Assembly: GCA_021203665.1 (NCBI GenBank)
Contig: JAJQAT010000122.1
Location: forward strand, 1 to 18,799
From: Bacillota bacterium
Lineage (GTDB): Bacteria; Bacillota; Clostridia; UBA1381
DNA: 18,799 bases
Direction: 5' to 3'
Part shown: positions 7,559-14,882 of the stretch, one piece after another
How the letters are laid out: each line of letters opens with the position of its first letter
How positions within the stretch are numbered: the first letter of the stretch is position 1
Made by a program: the position numbers and the translations under genes
Notes under the pieces: model-generated
The model's database searches: none
Told to the model about the DNA's origin: nothing
What the model saw: the letters and a program-made list of their open reading frames with translations, nothing else

Positions 7559-9594
7559 TAACGGTAGCCAAAACGGCGGGATTTTGCTACGGCGTAAAGC
7601 GGGCGGTTGACGGAGTATACGGAGAAATCGAGAACGGCAAAAAAATCGCGACTCTCGGGCATCTCATTCATAACCGCCAGGTGATAGAGGATTTGGAGCG
7701 CAGGGGCGTGTATTCGTATAACAGCGTGTCAGACATACCCGAGGATTACACAGTCGTTATACGCGCGCACGGAGTGGCGAAAAGCGTGTATGAAAATATG
7801 GGCGGGAGAGAGTATATAGATTTGACCTGTCCGTTCGTTTCCAAGATTCATAAAATTGTATCCGAGCATTACAAAAATGGATATAAAATAGTAATCGTCG
7901 GCGACAAAAATCATCCCGAGGTAATAGGCATAAACGGGTGGTGTGATGACAGCGCGGTCATAATAAATGATAAAAACTATGAAATTGACGAAATTTTACG
8001 CGGAAAAGACATCTGTATTGTAGCACAAACCACAATAAATAAAGAATTTTTTGGTGAAATCGTACAAATTATAAAAAAAACTTGCAAAAGTACCCTTGTT
8101 TTTGATACAATATGTAGTGCGACGAAGGATAGGCAGAAGGAAGCGGCTGAGCTTTCGAAAAATTCGGACATGATGATTGTTATCGGAGGCAGGGAGAGCT
8201 CCAATACGAGAAAGCTGTTTGACATATCGAAGAGCAGCTGCCAAAACACCTATCATATCGAAACATTTGAGGATTTACCTCAAACAAAATCATATAATAA
8301 AATAGGTATTACCGCGGGCGCGTCCACACCCGGAGGTATTATCGAGGAGGTAGTAAAGGCTATGAGTGAAAATCTAAAAAATGAGGAGAACTTTGCGGAG
8401 CTGTTTGAGCAGTATGAAAGCAAGGCTCTGAATAACGGGGACATTATTGAGGGAACAGTTGTAGAGGTTCGGAATAATGAAGTCATCGTTGATTTGGGTG
8501 GCTTTAAGTATAACGGACAATTGGCGGCTGACCAGCTGACTGATGACCCGGCACTTAAGCCGTCTGATGTTGTAAAAGAAGGCGAGACAATTAAGGTTTA
8601 CGTCGTTGGCGTAAATGACGGCGAGGGAAAGGTAGTACTGTCAAGAAAGAAATTGATAGCTATGGAAAGTTGGAACAAAATCAAAGCGGCTTACGAATCG
8701 GGCGAAACTTTGGAAGGAAAAATTATAAAGGCCGTTAAGGGCGGAGTAATCGCTCTTACAGATGGTTCGCAGGTATTTATTCCCGCGCGTCAGGCTTCGG
8801 GCAGATTTGTGCAGGATCTTCAAAGTCTTGTCGGCACAACAGTAAATTATAAGATAATCGAGATTGCCAAAAGAAGAAACCGCGCCATAGGTTCGGTAAG
8901 AGTTATCATTGCGGCGGCAAGAAAAGAAAGAGAAGAGAAATTCTGGTCCGAGGCGGAGGTCGGAAAGAAATATCAGGGCACGGTTAAGTCGCTCACGTCA
9001 TTCGGAGCGTTCGTTGATATTGGCGGAGTGGACGGTCTTGTTCATATAAGCGAGCTTTCCTGGAATAAAATAAAGCACCCGTCGGAGGTTGTTAAGGAAG
9101 GCGATGTTCTCGATGTTTATATCAAGGATATGAACACGGAAACAAAGAAGATTTCCCTGGGCTTCAAGAAGATTGAGGACAATCCCTGGACAATCGCGCA
9201 GTCAAAGATAAATATCGGCGATGTTGTTAAGTGTAAAATAGTACGCATGATGCCTTTCGGCGCGTTTGCCGAAATCATGCCGAACGTGGATGGTCTTATC
9301 CACATTTCGCAGATTGCGGACAGAAGAATCGGCAAGCCGGAGGACGTGCTTACCATAGGCGAAGAGGTTGAGGCTAAGGTTACCGACCTTAATTGGGAGG
9401 AAAAGAAGATCAGCCTTTCAATCCGCGCGCTTATTCCGGTACCGGAAAAGGAAGAAAAGCCGGCTGAGGATATTCCGGCTGTTCCTCAAAAGGCGGAGAC
9501 TCTTGTTTATTCAACAGACCCGGACGTAGAGGTTGAAGAAGCAATTGAAATCGAGCCTGCGGAGGCTGAAGAGGCTTCCGCGGACGCCGAATAA
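7555..9594 (+). CDS. ispH: Fused HMBPP reductase IspH and ribosomal protein S1-like protein
   Basis: A 679-aa bifunctional protein. Residues 1 to about 280 are IspH, the last enzyme of the MEP isoprenoid pathway: the three cluster cysteines are Cys11 (GFCYG), Cys92 (TCPF) and Cys187 (CSAT), with substrate-pocket histidines in LGHLIHN and NHPEV. Four S1 RNA-binding domains follow at about 293-363, 383-455, 469-540 and 554-625. The last two are the best, with SFGAFVDIGGVDGLVHIS and PFGAFAEIMPNVDGLIHIS. The tail is rich in Glu and Ala. IspH-S1 fusions are known in Clostridia, where they supply the S1-type protein. ATG overlaps the plsC stop. A possible promoter and an excellent internal Shine-Dalgarno plus ATG lie at the domain junction (separate entries). 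A terminator follows. Confidence 0.96.
   Translation: MITVAKTAGFCYGVKRAVDGVYGEIENGKKIATLGHLIHNRQVIEDLERRGVYSYNSVSDIPEDYTVVIRAHGVAKSVYENMGGREYIDLTCPFVSKIHKIVSEHYKNGYKIVIVGDKNHPEVIGINGWCDDSAVIINDKNYEIDEILRGKDICIVAQTTINKEFFGEIVQIIKKTCKSTLVFDTICSATKDRQKEAAELSKNSDMMIVIGGRESSNTRKLFDISKSSCQNTYHIETFEDLPQTKSYNKIGITAGASTPGGIIEEVVKAMSENLKNEENFAELFEQYESKALNNGDIIEGTVVEVRNNEVIVDLGGFKYNGQLAADQLTDDPALKPSDVVKEGETIKVYVVGVNDGEGKVVLSRKKLIAMESWNKIKAAYESGETLEGKIIKAVKGGVIALTDGSQVFIPARQASGRFVQDLQSLVGTTVNYKIIEIAKRRNRAIGSVRVIIAAARKEREEKFWSEAEVGKKYQGTVKSLTSFGAFVDIGGVDGLVHISELSWNKIKHPSEVVKEGDVLDVYIKDMNTETKKISLGFKKIEDNPWTIAQSKINIGDVVKCKIVRMMPFGAFAEIMPNVDGLIHISQIADRRIGKPEDVLTIGEEVEAKVTDLNWEEKKISLSIRALIPVPEKEEKPAEDIPAVPQKAETLVYSTDPDVEVEEAIEIEPAEAEEASADAE
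8082..8111 (+). promoter_or_regulatory. Possible internal promoter inside ispH
   Basis: TTGCAA (8082-8087), an 18-base spacer and TACAAT (8106-8111) resemble a sigma-A promoter inside the most AT-rich part of the ispH coding region. It points toward the S1-encoding half and ends about 250 bases before the internal ATG at 8362. This is a sequence match only; AT-rich coding DNA often gives such matches by chance. Confidence 0.35.
8344..8364 (+). promoter_or_regulatory. Internal Shine-Dalgarno and ATG at the IspH/S1 junction
   Basis: GAGGAGGT (8344-8351) stands 10 to 11 bases before an in-frame ATG (8362-8364, codon 270). Translation from it would give a 410-aa protein starting MSENLKNEENFAELFEQ that contains all four S1 domains and none of the IspH cluster cysteines. 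The position at the end of the IspH domain resembles the N-terminus of a free-standing S1 protein. The sequence also encodes IEEVVKAM, so the purine run may simply be coding. Confidence 0.45.
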
Positions 9595-9608
9595 TTCTAA
9601 AACCTATA

Positions 9609-9634
9609 AGGCAGGGGTAAAATCCTGCCTTTTT
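9609..9634 (+). terminator. Intrinsic terminator after ispH-S1
   Basis: AGGCAGG (9609-9615) pairs with CCTGCCT (9624-9630) around an 8-base loop and is followed by a run of T. It lies 14 bases after the stop. Only 29 bases then separate it from murD, and no promoter is obvious there, so some read-through into murD is plausible. Confidence 0.9.
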
Positions 9635-9663
9635 CTAATGATATGAAAAAGGGGTATTGAACA

Positions 9664-11037
9664 ATGACTAAGCTTGAAGAGTTCAAAAACAGCGTGAAAA
9701 ATAAAAAGGTCACGGTTATAGGAATAGGAATATCAAATTTGCCGCTGATAAAATATCTTTCCGCTCTGGGCGCGGACGTTACCGCCTGCGACAGACGCTC
9801 AAAGGAGGATTTGGGCGCGAATTATACCGAGCTTGAGACGTTCGGCGTTAAATTCAGCCTGGGCGCGGATTATCTTAAAAATCTTTCGGGAGATATAATT
9901 TTTAAAACTCCCGGAATGAGGTTTGACGTGCCGGAGCTGCTTGACGCAAAGGCTAAAGGCAGCATTGTAACAAGCGAGATGGAGGTGTTTTTTGACGTTT
10001 GCCCGTCGCATATAATCGCGGTGACCGGCAGCGACGGAAAAACCACCACAACAACGCTTATTTATAAAATGATGACGGCGTCGGGGTATAAAACCTGGCT
10101 CGGCGGCAACATAGGAAATCCGTTGCTTACGGACACCGATAAAATGTCCGAGGACGATTGGGTTATTCTTGAGCTGTCCTCGTTCCAGCTCCACACGATG
10201 AGAAAATCGCCCGAAATCGCTGTCATAACAAATATAAGTCCGAATCATCTCGATATGCACAAGGATTACGCGGAATATATAGACGCCAAGAAAAATATTA
10301 TGCTGTATCAGAATGAGGGTAATGTGCTTGTCGTAAACGCGGATAACGAGGTTACGGCGCGTATAGGCAAGGAGGCAAAGGGAGAGGTCAGATATTTTTC
10401 AAGACAAAGCAAGGCGAACGTGTATCTTGACGGCTCCGTTATAAAGCGCGGCGCCGACGCGGTGCTTGATATTAACGATATAAAGATACCGGGAATGCAC
10501 AATGTTGAAAACTATATGACGGCTATAGCGGCGGTAAAAGACCTCGCGGACGACAGCGTGATACGCGGTACGGCAAGGACCTTCGGCGGCGTGGAGCACA
10601 GAATAGAGCTTGTCAGAACGCTTGACGGCGTGAGATATTATAACAGCTCGATAGATTCAAGTCCGAACAGAACAATAAACACTCTCCGCGTTTTTCCAGA
10701 AAAGGTAATAATGATAGGCGGCGGCAAGGATAAGGGAATACCGTATGATGATATAGGTCCCGCGCTTGCGGAGCACGTAAAGGTGCTTATTCTTATCGGA
10801 GCGACCTCCGATAAAATACAAGATGCGCTTGACTCCGAAATAAAAAAGACCGGAAACGGAAAGGATATAGAGGTAATCCGCGCAAAAACCTATGAGGACG
10901 CGGTAAATACCGCAAGAGGCAAGGCAAAGGATGGCGACGTTGTGATACTCACACCGGCAAGCACAAGCTTTGATATGTTCAGAAACTTTGAGGAACGCGG
11001 AAATTTGTTTAAAAAACTTGTAAACGAGCTGAAATAG
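9664..11037 (+). CDS. murD: UDP-N-acetylmuramoyl-L-alanine--D-glutamate ligase
   Basis: MurD adds D-glutamate to UDP-MurNAc-L-Ala in cytoplasmic peptidoglycan precursor synthesis. At 457 aa it is of normal length. The N-terminal Rossmann-like domain begins KKVTVIGIGISNLPL. The Mur ligase ATP loop is TGSDGKTTTTT (Lys126). The central domain has ELSSFQLHTM and ITNISPNHLDMHKDYAEYIDAK. The C-terminal ligase domain starts at GVEHRIELVRTLDGVRYYNSS. Small departures from the E. coli pattern (GSDGKT for GTNGKT, SSIDSSPNR for NDSKATN) look like those I associate with clostridial MurD-like proteins. A purine-rich AAAAAGGGG precedes ATG. The next gene starts one base after the stop. Confidence 0.94.
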   Translation: MTKLEEFKNSVKNKKVTVIGIGISNLPLIKYLSALGADVTACDRRSKEDLGANYTELETFGVKFSLGADYLKNLSGDIIFKTPGMRFDVPELLDAKAKGSIVTSEMEVFFDVCPSHIIAVTGSDGKTTTTTLIYKMMTASGYKTWLGGNIGNPLLTDTDKMSEDDWVILELSSFQLHTMRKSPEIAVITNISPNHLDMHKDYAEYIDAKKNIMLYQNEGNVLVVNADNEVTARIGKEAKGEVRYFSRQSKANVYLDGSVIKRGADAVLDINDIKIPGMHNVENYMTAIAAVKDLADDSVIRGTARTFGGVEHRIELVRTLDGVRYYNSSIDSSPNRTINTLRVFPEKVIMIGGGKDKGIPYDDIGPALAEHVKVLILIGATSDKIQDALDSEIKKTGNGKDIEVIRAKTYEDAVNTARGKAKDGDVVILTPASTSFDMFRNFEERGNLFKKLVNELK

Positions 11038-11038
11038 A

Positions 11039-12067
11039 ATGAGAAAACTTATAAAAAAATTAAGCGATATGCGCGGCATATCGGGGTATGAATACTATCT
11101 TACGGACAAAATAGCGGAAATGTTTTCCGAATACTGCGGCGAGGTAAAAATCGACCCGTTGGGCAGCGTTATAGCCGTAAGGCGCTGCGGCGCTTATAAC
11201 GCGCCGAGGCTTATGATAGAGGCGCATTGCGACGAAATAGGTCTTATGGTAACCTCGATAACCGAAAATGGCTGTCTTACCTTTGCCAATGTCGGCGGAG
11301 TGGACGAAAGAACACTTCCTCAAACCGAGGTAACCGTGCACGGCAAAAGGGATATATGGGGCGTTATAGGGATAAAGCCCGCGTATCTTCTTGAACAGGG
11401 CAAAACGGTTAAGATAAAGGATATGGCTGTGGATACAGGCTTGGACGCCGAAACGGTAAGGGAAATAATATCCGTGGGCGACAGTATAACGCTCGCTCAG
11501 TCCGTCGGAACGCTCGGTAAAAAGCAGTTCAGCGGAAAATCCCTGGACGACAGGGCAAGCGTCGCCGCGATAATGTCCGTGATGAAAAAAATAAAAGACG
11601 CGGACTTGAATATTGACGTTTACGCGGTTGCCGCCGTGCAGGAGGAGGTCGGCTGCCGCGGAGGAAAAACCACCGCGTACGGGATAAATCCCGATATGGC
11701 GGTGGCTATTGATGTCTGCCACGGCGTAACACCGGATAACAGCGACAACGCCTTTGAGGTAGGCACCGGCACGGTTTTGTCGGTGGGACCCAATCTTCAC
11801 CCGAAGCTTACAGCCGCGCTGTTTGACACGGCTAAGGCGCATAATATCAAGGTAAGCACGGACGTTGACGGCGGCAATACCGGCACCGACGCGTGGGAGA
11901 TACAGACCGCCCGCGACGGAATACCGACCGCACTCTTGTCAATTCCGCTCAAATATATGCACACATCGGTGGAAACTCTCGCCGTATCGGACGTAAAAGC
12001 GACGGCAAAGCTGCTCGCGGAATTTATAAAGGAACAGAAGGGGGACATGTCATGGCTGAACTTCTGA
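11039..12067 (+). CDS. M42 family metallopeptidase (glutamyl/deblocking aminopeptidase type), first of three
   Basis: A 342-aa cytoplasmic aminopeptidase of the M42 family (TET / CelM / YsdC type), which normally assembles into hollow dodecamers that trim peptides. All active-site positions are intact: His63 in EAHCDEIG, bridging Asp170 in SLDDR, catalytic Glu202 and ligand Glu203 in QEEVGCRG, Asp225 in AIDVCHG and His308 in YMHTS. A PDZ-like insertion domain lies near residues 70-155. The gene starts one base after murD without a clear Shine-Dalgarno sequence, so it probably depends on coupling to murD. Its 3' end overlaps the next M42 gene by 16 bases. Peptide specificity cannot be read from sequence. 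Confidence 0.93.
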   Translation: MRKLIKKLSDMRGISGYEYYLTDKIAEMFSEYCGEVKIDPLGSVIAVRRCGAYNAPRLMIEAHCDEIGLMVTSITENGCLTFANVGGVDERTLPQTEVTVHGKRDIWGVIGIKPAYLLEQGKTVKIKDMAVDTGLDAETVREIISVGDSITLAQSVGTLGKKQFSGKSLDDRASVAAIMSVMKKIKDADLNIDVYAVAAVQEEVGCRGGKTTAYGINPDMAVAIDVCHGVTPDNSDNAFEVGTGTVLSVGPNLHPKLTAALFDTAKAHNIKVSTDVDGGNTGTDAWEIQTARDGIPTALLSIPLKYMHTSVETLAVSDVKATAKLLAEFIKEQKGDMSWLNF

Positions 12068-13062
12068 AAAGGCTGTCCGAGGCAAACGGAGTAAGCGGCA
12101 ATGAAACCGCCGTGCGGGACATAATCGCGGCTGAAATCAAAAACGATATTGACGATATAATTATTGACAGTATGGGTAATCTTATCGCGTATAAAAAGGG
12201 CGCGGATTCCTCAAAGGCAATAGCCGTAACGGTCAATACGGACGAGGCGGGATTTATCGTAAGCAGCATAACCGATAAGGGATATATCAAATTCAAGCCT
12301 GTCGGAAATATCGACCCGAGGAAAATAATCTCCAAGCGCGTCAATATAGGCGGCAAAATAAAAGGCGTTATCGGTATGAAGGCGATACATCTTCAGACAA
12401 AATCCGAAAGAGAAAACGTCGTGCCGGTGTCAAAGCTGTTTATAGACATAGGCGCGAAAAATAAAGCCGATGCGGAAAAAAGCGTCAATTTGGGCGACTA
12501 CGTGACATTTGACACCAAATTTGAGACAATAGGCGCCGCCGTAAAGGGCAAGGCTCTTGAAAGGAGCGGCGGGTGTCGCGCGCTTATACAGGCGCTTAAA
12601 GAGAATTATCCTTACGACGTTTACGCCTGCTTTTTGGCGCAGAGCGAGGTCGGCGCGAGAGGCGCGTTTATCGCGTCGCACAGGTTGAATGTAGATGCCG
12701 TTCTGACTGTTTCCGCCGCCGATACAACCGATATGCACGGATGTGAAACGGATAGAGGCGGCGCGGCTTTGGGAGACGGCGCGGTTGTAAATTATTCGGA
12801 CAAAACGGCTATAGCGGACAGGAATTTGACCGACCGTATGATAAAGCTTGCGCGCGGGGAAAAAATCAAGGTGCGCGAAAGAGCCTTGAAAAATGCCGCC
12901 GGCGACCTGGGCGCAATGCAGACCGGAGGCGCGGCAAGCTTGGGCGTTGTTATCCCTTGCAGATATTCCCGCTCGCCGGTATCGATAATGTCAAAGGACG
13001 ATATAACCGCCGTGTCGGAATATATTAGCCTATATTTAAATAAAATCGGAGATATAACGTGA
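12052..13062 (+). CDS. Degenerate M42-family protein, probable catalytically inactive paralogue
   Basis: A 336-aa protein with the M42 fold from end to end but a dismantled active site. Against its two neighbours: metal His becomes Asn62 (VNTDEAG for AHxDEIG), the bridging Asp becomes Glu170 (ALERSGG for ALDNRAG), the catalytic Glu becomes Ser198 while ligand Glu199 remains (QSEVGARG), the next ligand Asp becomes Ser221 (TVSAADT), and the last His becomes Arg307 (RYSRSP for RYIHSP). The frame is intact, so the protein seems to be kept by selection rather than decaying. The open frame extends upstream, but ATG at 12052 has AAGGGGGAC before it and matches the N-termini of its paralogues. It may be a structural or regulatory subunit with the flanking M42 proteins (inference). 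Confidence 0.9.
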   Translation: MAELLKRLSEANGVSGNETAVRDIIAAEIKNDIDDIIIDSMGNLIAYKKGADSSKAIAVTVNTDEAGFIVSSITDKGYIKFKPVGNIDPRKIISKRVNIGGKIKGVIGMKAIHLQTKSERENVVPVSKLFIDIGAKNKADAEKSVNLGDYVTFDTKFETIGAAVKGKALERSGGCRALIQALKENYPYDVYACFLAQSEVGARGAFIASHRLNVDAVLTVSAADTTDMHGCETDRGGAALGDGAVVNYSDKTAIADRNLTDRMIKLARGEKIKVRERALKNAAGDLGAMQTGGAASLGVVIPCRYSRSPVSIMSKDDITAVSEYISLYLNKIGDIT

Positions 13063-13096
13063 AAAATAAGCGGCGCATTTTACCATTATTCGGAGC

Positions 13097-13195
13097 TTGA
13101 AGTATAAACATACGACTGCGCTCCTCATAACGGCAATCTGCTTGCTTCTTTTCCCCGTTATAATTCGTATTGCCAAAACCGGCGTAAGGAGATAA
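13097..13195 (+). CDS. Possible 32-residue single-span membrane peptide
   Basis: In the 141-base gap between the second and third M42 genes, a frame starting TTG at 13097 encodes a peptide with a basic start (KYKHT), a hydrophobic stretch (ALLITAICLLLFPVIIRIA) and a basic end (KTGVRR), stopping at 13193-13195. A 13-codon frame starting GTG at 13059 overlaps the M42 stop (GTGA) and ends on the TGA that overlaps this TTG, so re-initiation is conceivable. Against it: TTG start, GGAG only one base before it, and no recognised homologue. The same segment holds weak inverted repeats (ATAACGG/CCGTTAT, GGCAAT/ATTGCC). It could equally be non-coding. Confidence 0.25.
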   Translation: MKYKHTTALLITAICLLLFPVIIRIAKTGVRR

Positions 13196-13203
13196 TGATA
13201 TAA

Positions 13204-14193
13204 ATGGATACTTTAAAAATATTAAAGGATATGACGCAGATAAACAGTGCGTCCGGAAACGAAACCGCGATAAGGGAGTATATAAAAACCGAGGCGGAAA
13301 AATATTGCGATGAAGTATATGTTGACGCGATGGGTAATCTTACGGCTCATAAAAAGGGCGGGGGAAAGAAGATTATGTTCGCCGCTCATATGGACGAAAT
13401 CGGAATAATAGTCACGGATACAGACGATAAGGGCTTTATACGTTTTTCCGCTGTCGGCGGACTTAATATCCCAAATCTTGTAAATCTTCGTGTGCGTTTT
13501 TCAAACGGCATTGAGGGCGTTATAGGCGCCGAGGAGGATAAGTTCAAGGGAAAACCGGCGCTGAGTAATTTGTATATAGACATCGGCGCGGCGGATAAAA
13601 AGGCGGCGCAAAAGCAAATATCCGTGGGAGACACGGCGGTATTTGTCGGCGGATTCGTAAAACGCGGCGATAATATTATATCAAAGGCGCTTGACAACAG
13701 AGCCGGCTGCGCGGTAATATTAAAGGCGTTAAGCGAAATAAAGGAAAGTCCGAACGATTTGTATTTTGTGTTCACCGTTCAGGAGGAAGTGGGATTTCGC
13801 GGAGCAAGGACGGCGGCGTTTGATATTGAACCAGAAATCGCGGTAGCCGTTGACGTTACCGATACGGGCGATACCCCGTCCGCGCCGACTATGGCTGTGG
13901 AAATGGGAAAGGGCGCGGCTGTAAAGGTAATGGACCGCTCGATAATGTGCGATTCTCTTGTCCGCTCGGTGATGATAGAAACGGCAAAGCGGGAGGGTAT
14001 ACCATATCAGCTTGAGATAATGACGGACGGCGGAACCGACGCGGGAGCGATTCATCTTACGCGCGCCGGAGTAAAAACCGGCGGAATATCGATTCCGACA
14101 CGGTATATTCATTCGCCGTCGGAAATGGCAAATATAAACGACATAGAAAATTGTGTCGCTCTTGTACGCGGCTTAGCGTCACAGCAGTGGTAA
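13204..14193 (+). CDS. M42 family metallopeptidase, third of three
   Basis: A 329-aa M42 aminopeptidase with a complete active site: His62 in AAHMDEIG, Asp164 in ALDNRAG, Glu194/Glu195 in QEEVGFRG, Asp217 in AVDVTDT and His303 in RYIHSPSE; TDGGTDAGAIH is also present. It is closer in motif detail to classical deblocking aminopeptidases than the first copy. ATG at 13204 is 12 bases after AAGGAG; a nearer ATG at 13195 runs straight into a stop. It is followed after 13 bases by the phospholipase C-like gene with its own GGAGG. It probably hydrolyses N-terminal residues of short peptides in the cytoplasm and may co-assemble with the upstream paralogues (inference). Confidence 0.94.
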   Translation: MDTLKILKDMTQINSASGNETAIREYIKTEAEKYCDEVYVDAMGNLTAHKKGGGKKIMFAAHMDEIGIIVTDTDDKGFIRFSAVGGLNIPNLVNLRVRFSNGIEGVIGAEEDKFKGKPALSNLYIDIGAADKKAAQKQISVGDTAVFVGGFVKRGDNIISKALDNRAGCAVILKALSEIKESPNDLYFVFTVQEEVGFRGARTAAFDIEPEIAVAVDVTDTGDTPSAPTMAVEMGKGAAVKVMDRSIMCDSLVRSVMIETAKREGIPYQLEIMTDGGTDAGAIHLTRAGVKTGGISIPTRYIHSPSEMANINDIENCVALVRGLASQQW

Positions 14194-14206
14194 ACGGAGG
14201 TGTATT

Positions 14207-14863
14207 TTGTTGGCAACTTGGGGAGTACATTTAAGAGTAGCAAGATTATTTCTTAACAGGATTGATAAAGAGCATCATAGGGAATTTGTAATCGGGAGCG
14301 TTGCTCCCGACTGCGGTTACGGAGAAAAGGACAGCTTCGGCGAATTTACGCCGCCGCCCACGGTGACGCATTGGTCGCCGAGCGGAATGAAGCGCGACTG
14401 TCGGTATAAGGATTTTTACGACGCGTATCTCACGGGAGAAAAAAACGATGATTATTGGTTTTATCTCGGCTATTACGCGCATCTTCTGACGGATATAATG
14501 TGGTCGGTAACGATGTATATGCCCACCCGCGTTAAATACGCGGACGAGTACGCGAAAAATCCGGAATTTCTCAAGGTTATAAAGAGGGATTGGAACGATA
14601 TAGACGCCGAGCATCTCAAAAGCCTTACGGAGCATCCCGCGCTTGATATACTCAAAAACGCGGGCAATGTCAAGGACTATCTTACATATTACGAGAAGAA
14701 TCAGCTGACGGTTCAGATTAAATTCATCGCCGATTACTATGAAACATTTAAAGGCAATATCAACAGGGAATACAAGTACACAACGCCCGATGAAATAAAT
14801 AATTTCGTCGAATGCGCGTACGAGCTGTTATGTATGGTTCTGGAACAGCAGGAGCTTATCTGA
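14207..14863 (+). CDS. Zinc-dependent phospholipase C family protein
   Basis: A 218-aa protein of the Zn_dep_PLPC family, named after bacterial phospholipase C. Candidate metal-site residues in the family order are Trp5 and His8 (TWGVHL), Asp35 (GSVAPDC), His55 (VTHW) and His92/Asp96 (YAHLLTDIMW). No signal peptide is visible, unlike secreted phospholipases C, so this is probably a cytoplasmic hydrolase of unknown substrate. The start is TTG at 14207 (an adjacent TTG at 14210 is possible) after a GGAGG at 14196-14200. Its final codons and stop are built into the palindromic terminator, giving the C-terminus QQELI. It is last in the murD-M42 run. Family is sure, activity is not. Confidence 0.85.
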   Translation: MLATWGVHLRVARLFLNRIDKEHHREFVIGSVAPDCGYGEKDSFGEFTPPPTVTHWSPSGMKRDCRYKDFYDAYLTGEKNDDYWFYLGYYAHLLTDIMWSVTMYMPTRVKYADEYAKNPEFLKVIKRDWNDIDAEHLKSLTEHPALDILKNAGNVKDYLTYYEKNQLTVQIKFIADYYETFKGNINREYKYTTPDEINNFVECAYELLCMVLEQQELI

Positions 14864-14882
14864 TTTCAGATAAGCTCCTTTC
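14851..14882 (+). terminator. 12-bp palindromic terminator shared by convergent genes
   Basis: GGAGCTTATCTG (14851-14862) pairs perfectly with CAGATAAGCTCC (14867-14878) around ATTT, followed by TTTCT. The plus-strand stop (14861-14863) and the minus-strand stop (14866-14868) both lie inside it, two bases apart. The T run favours termination of plus-strand transcripts; no T run is present on the other side. Confidence 0.9.

Noticed and set aside
11060..11842. Long 260-residue minus-strand frame opposite the first M42 gene
   Set aside because: Its translation has no recognisable domain and it is fully opposite a gene with intact catalytic motifs; a shadow frame.
11893..12051. Upstream extension of the second M42 frame
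   Set aside because: It lies wholly inside the first M42 gene, encodes a non-M42-like basic sequence, and a good ribosome binding site precedes ATG 12052.
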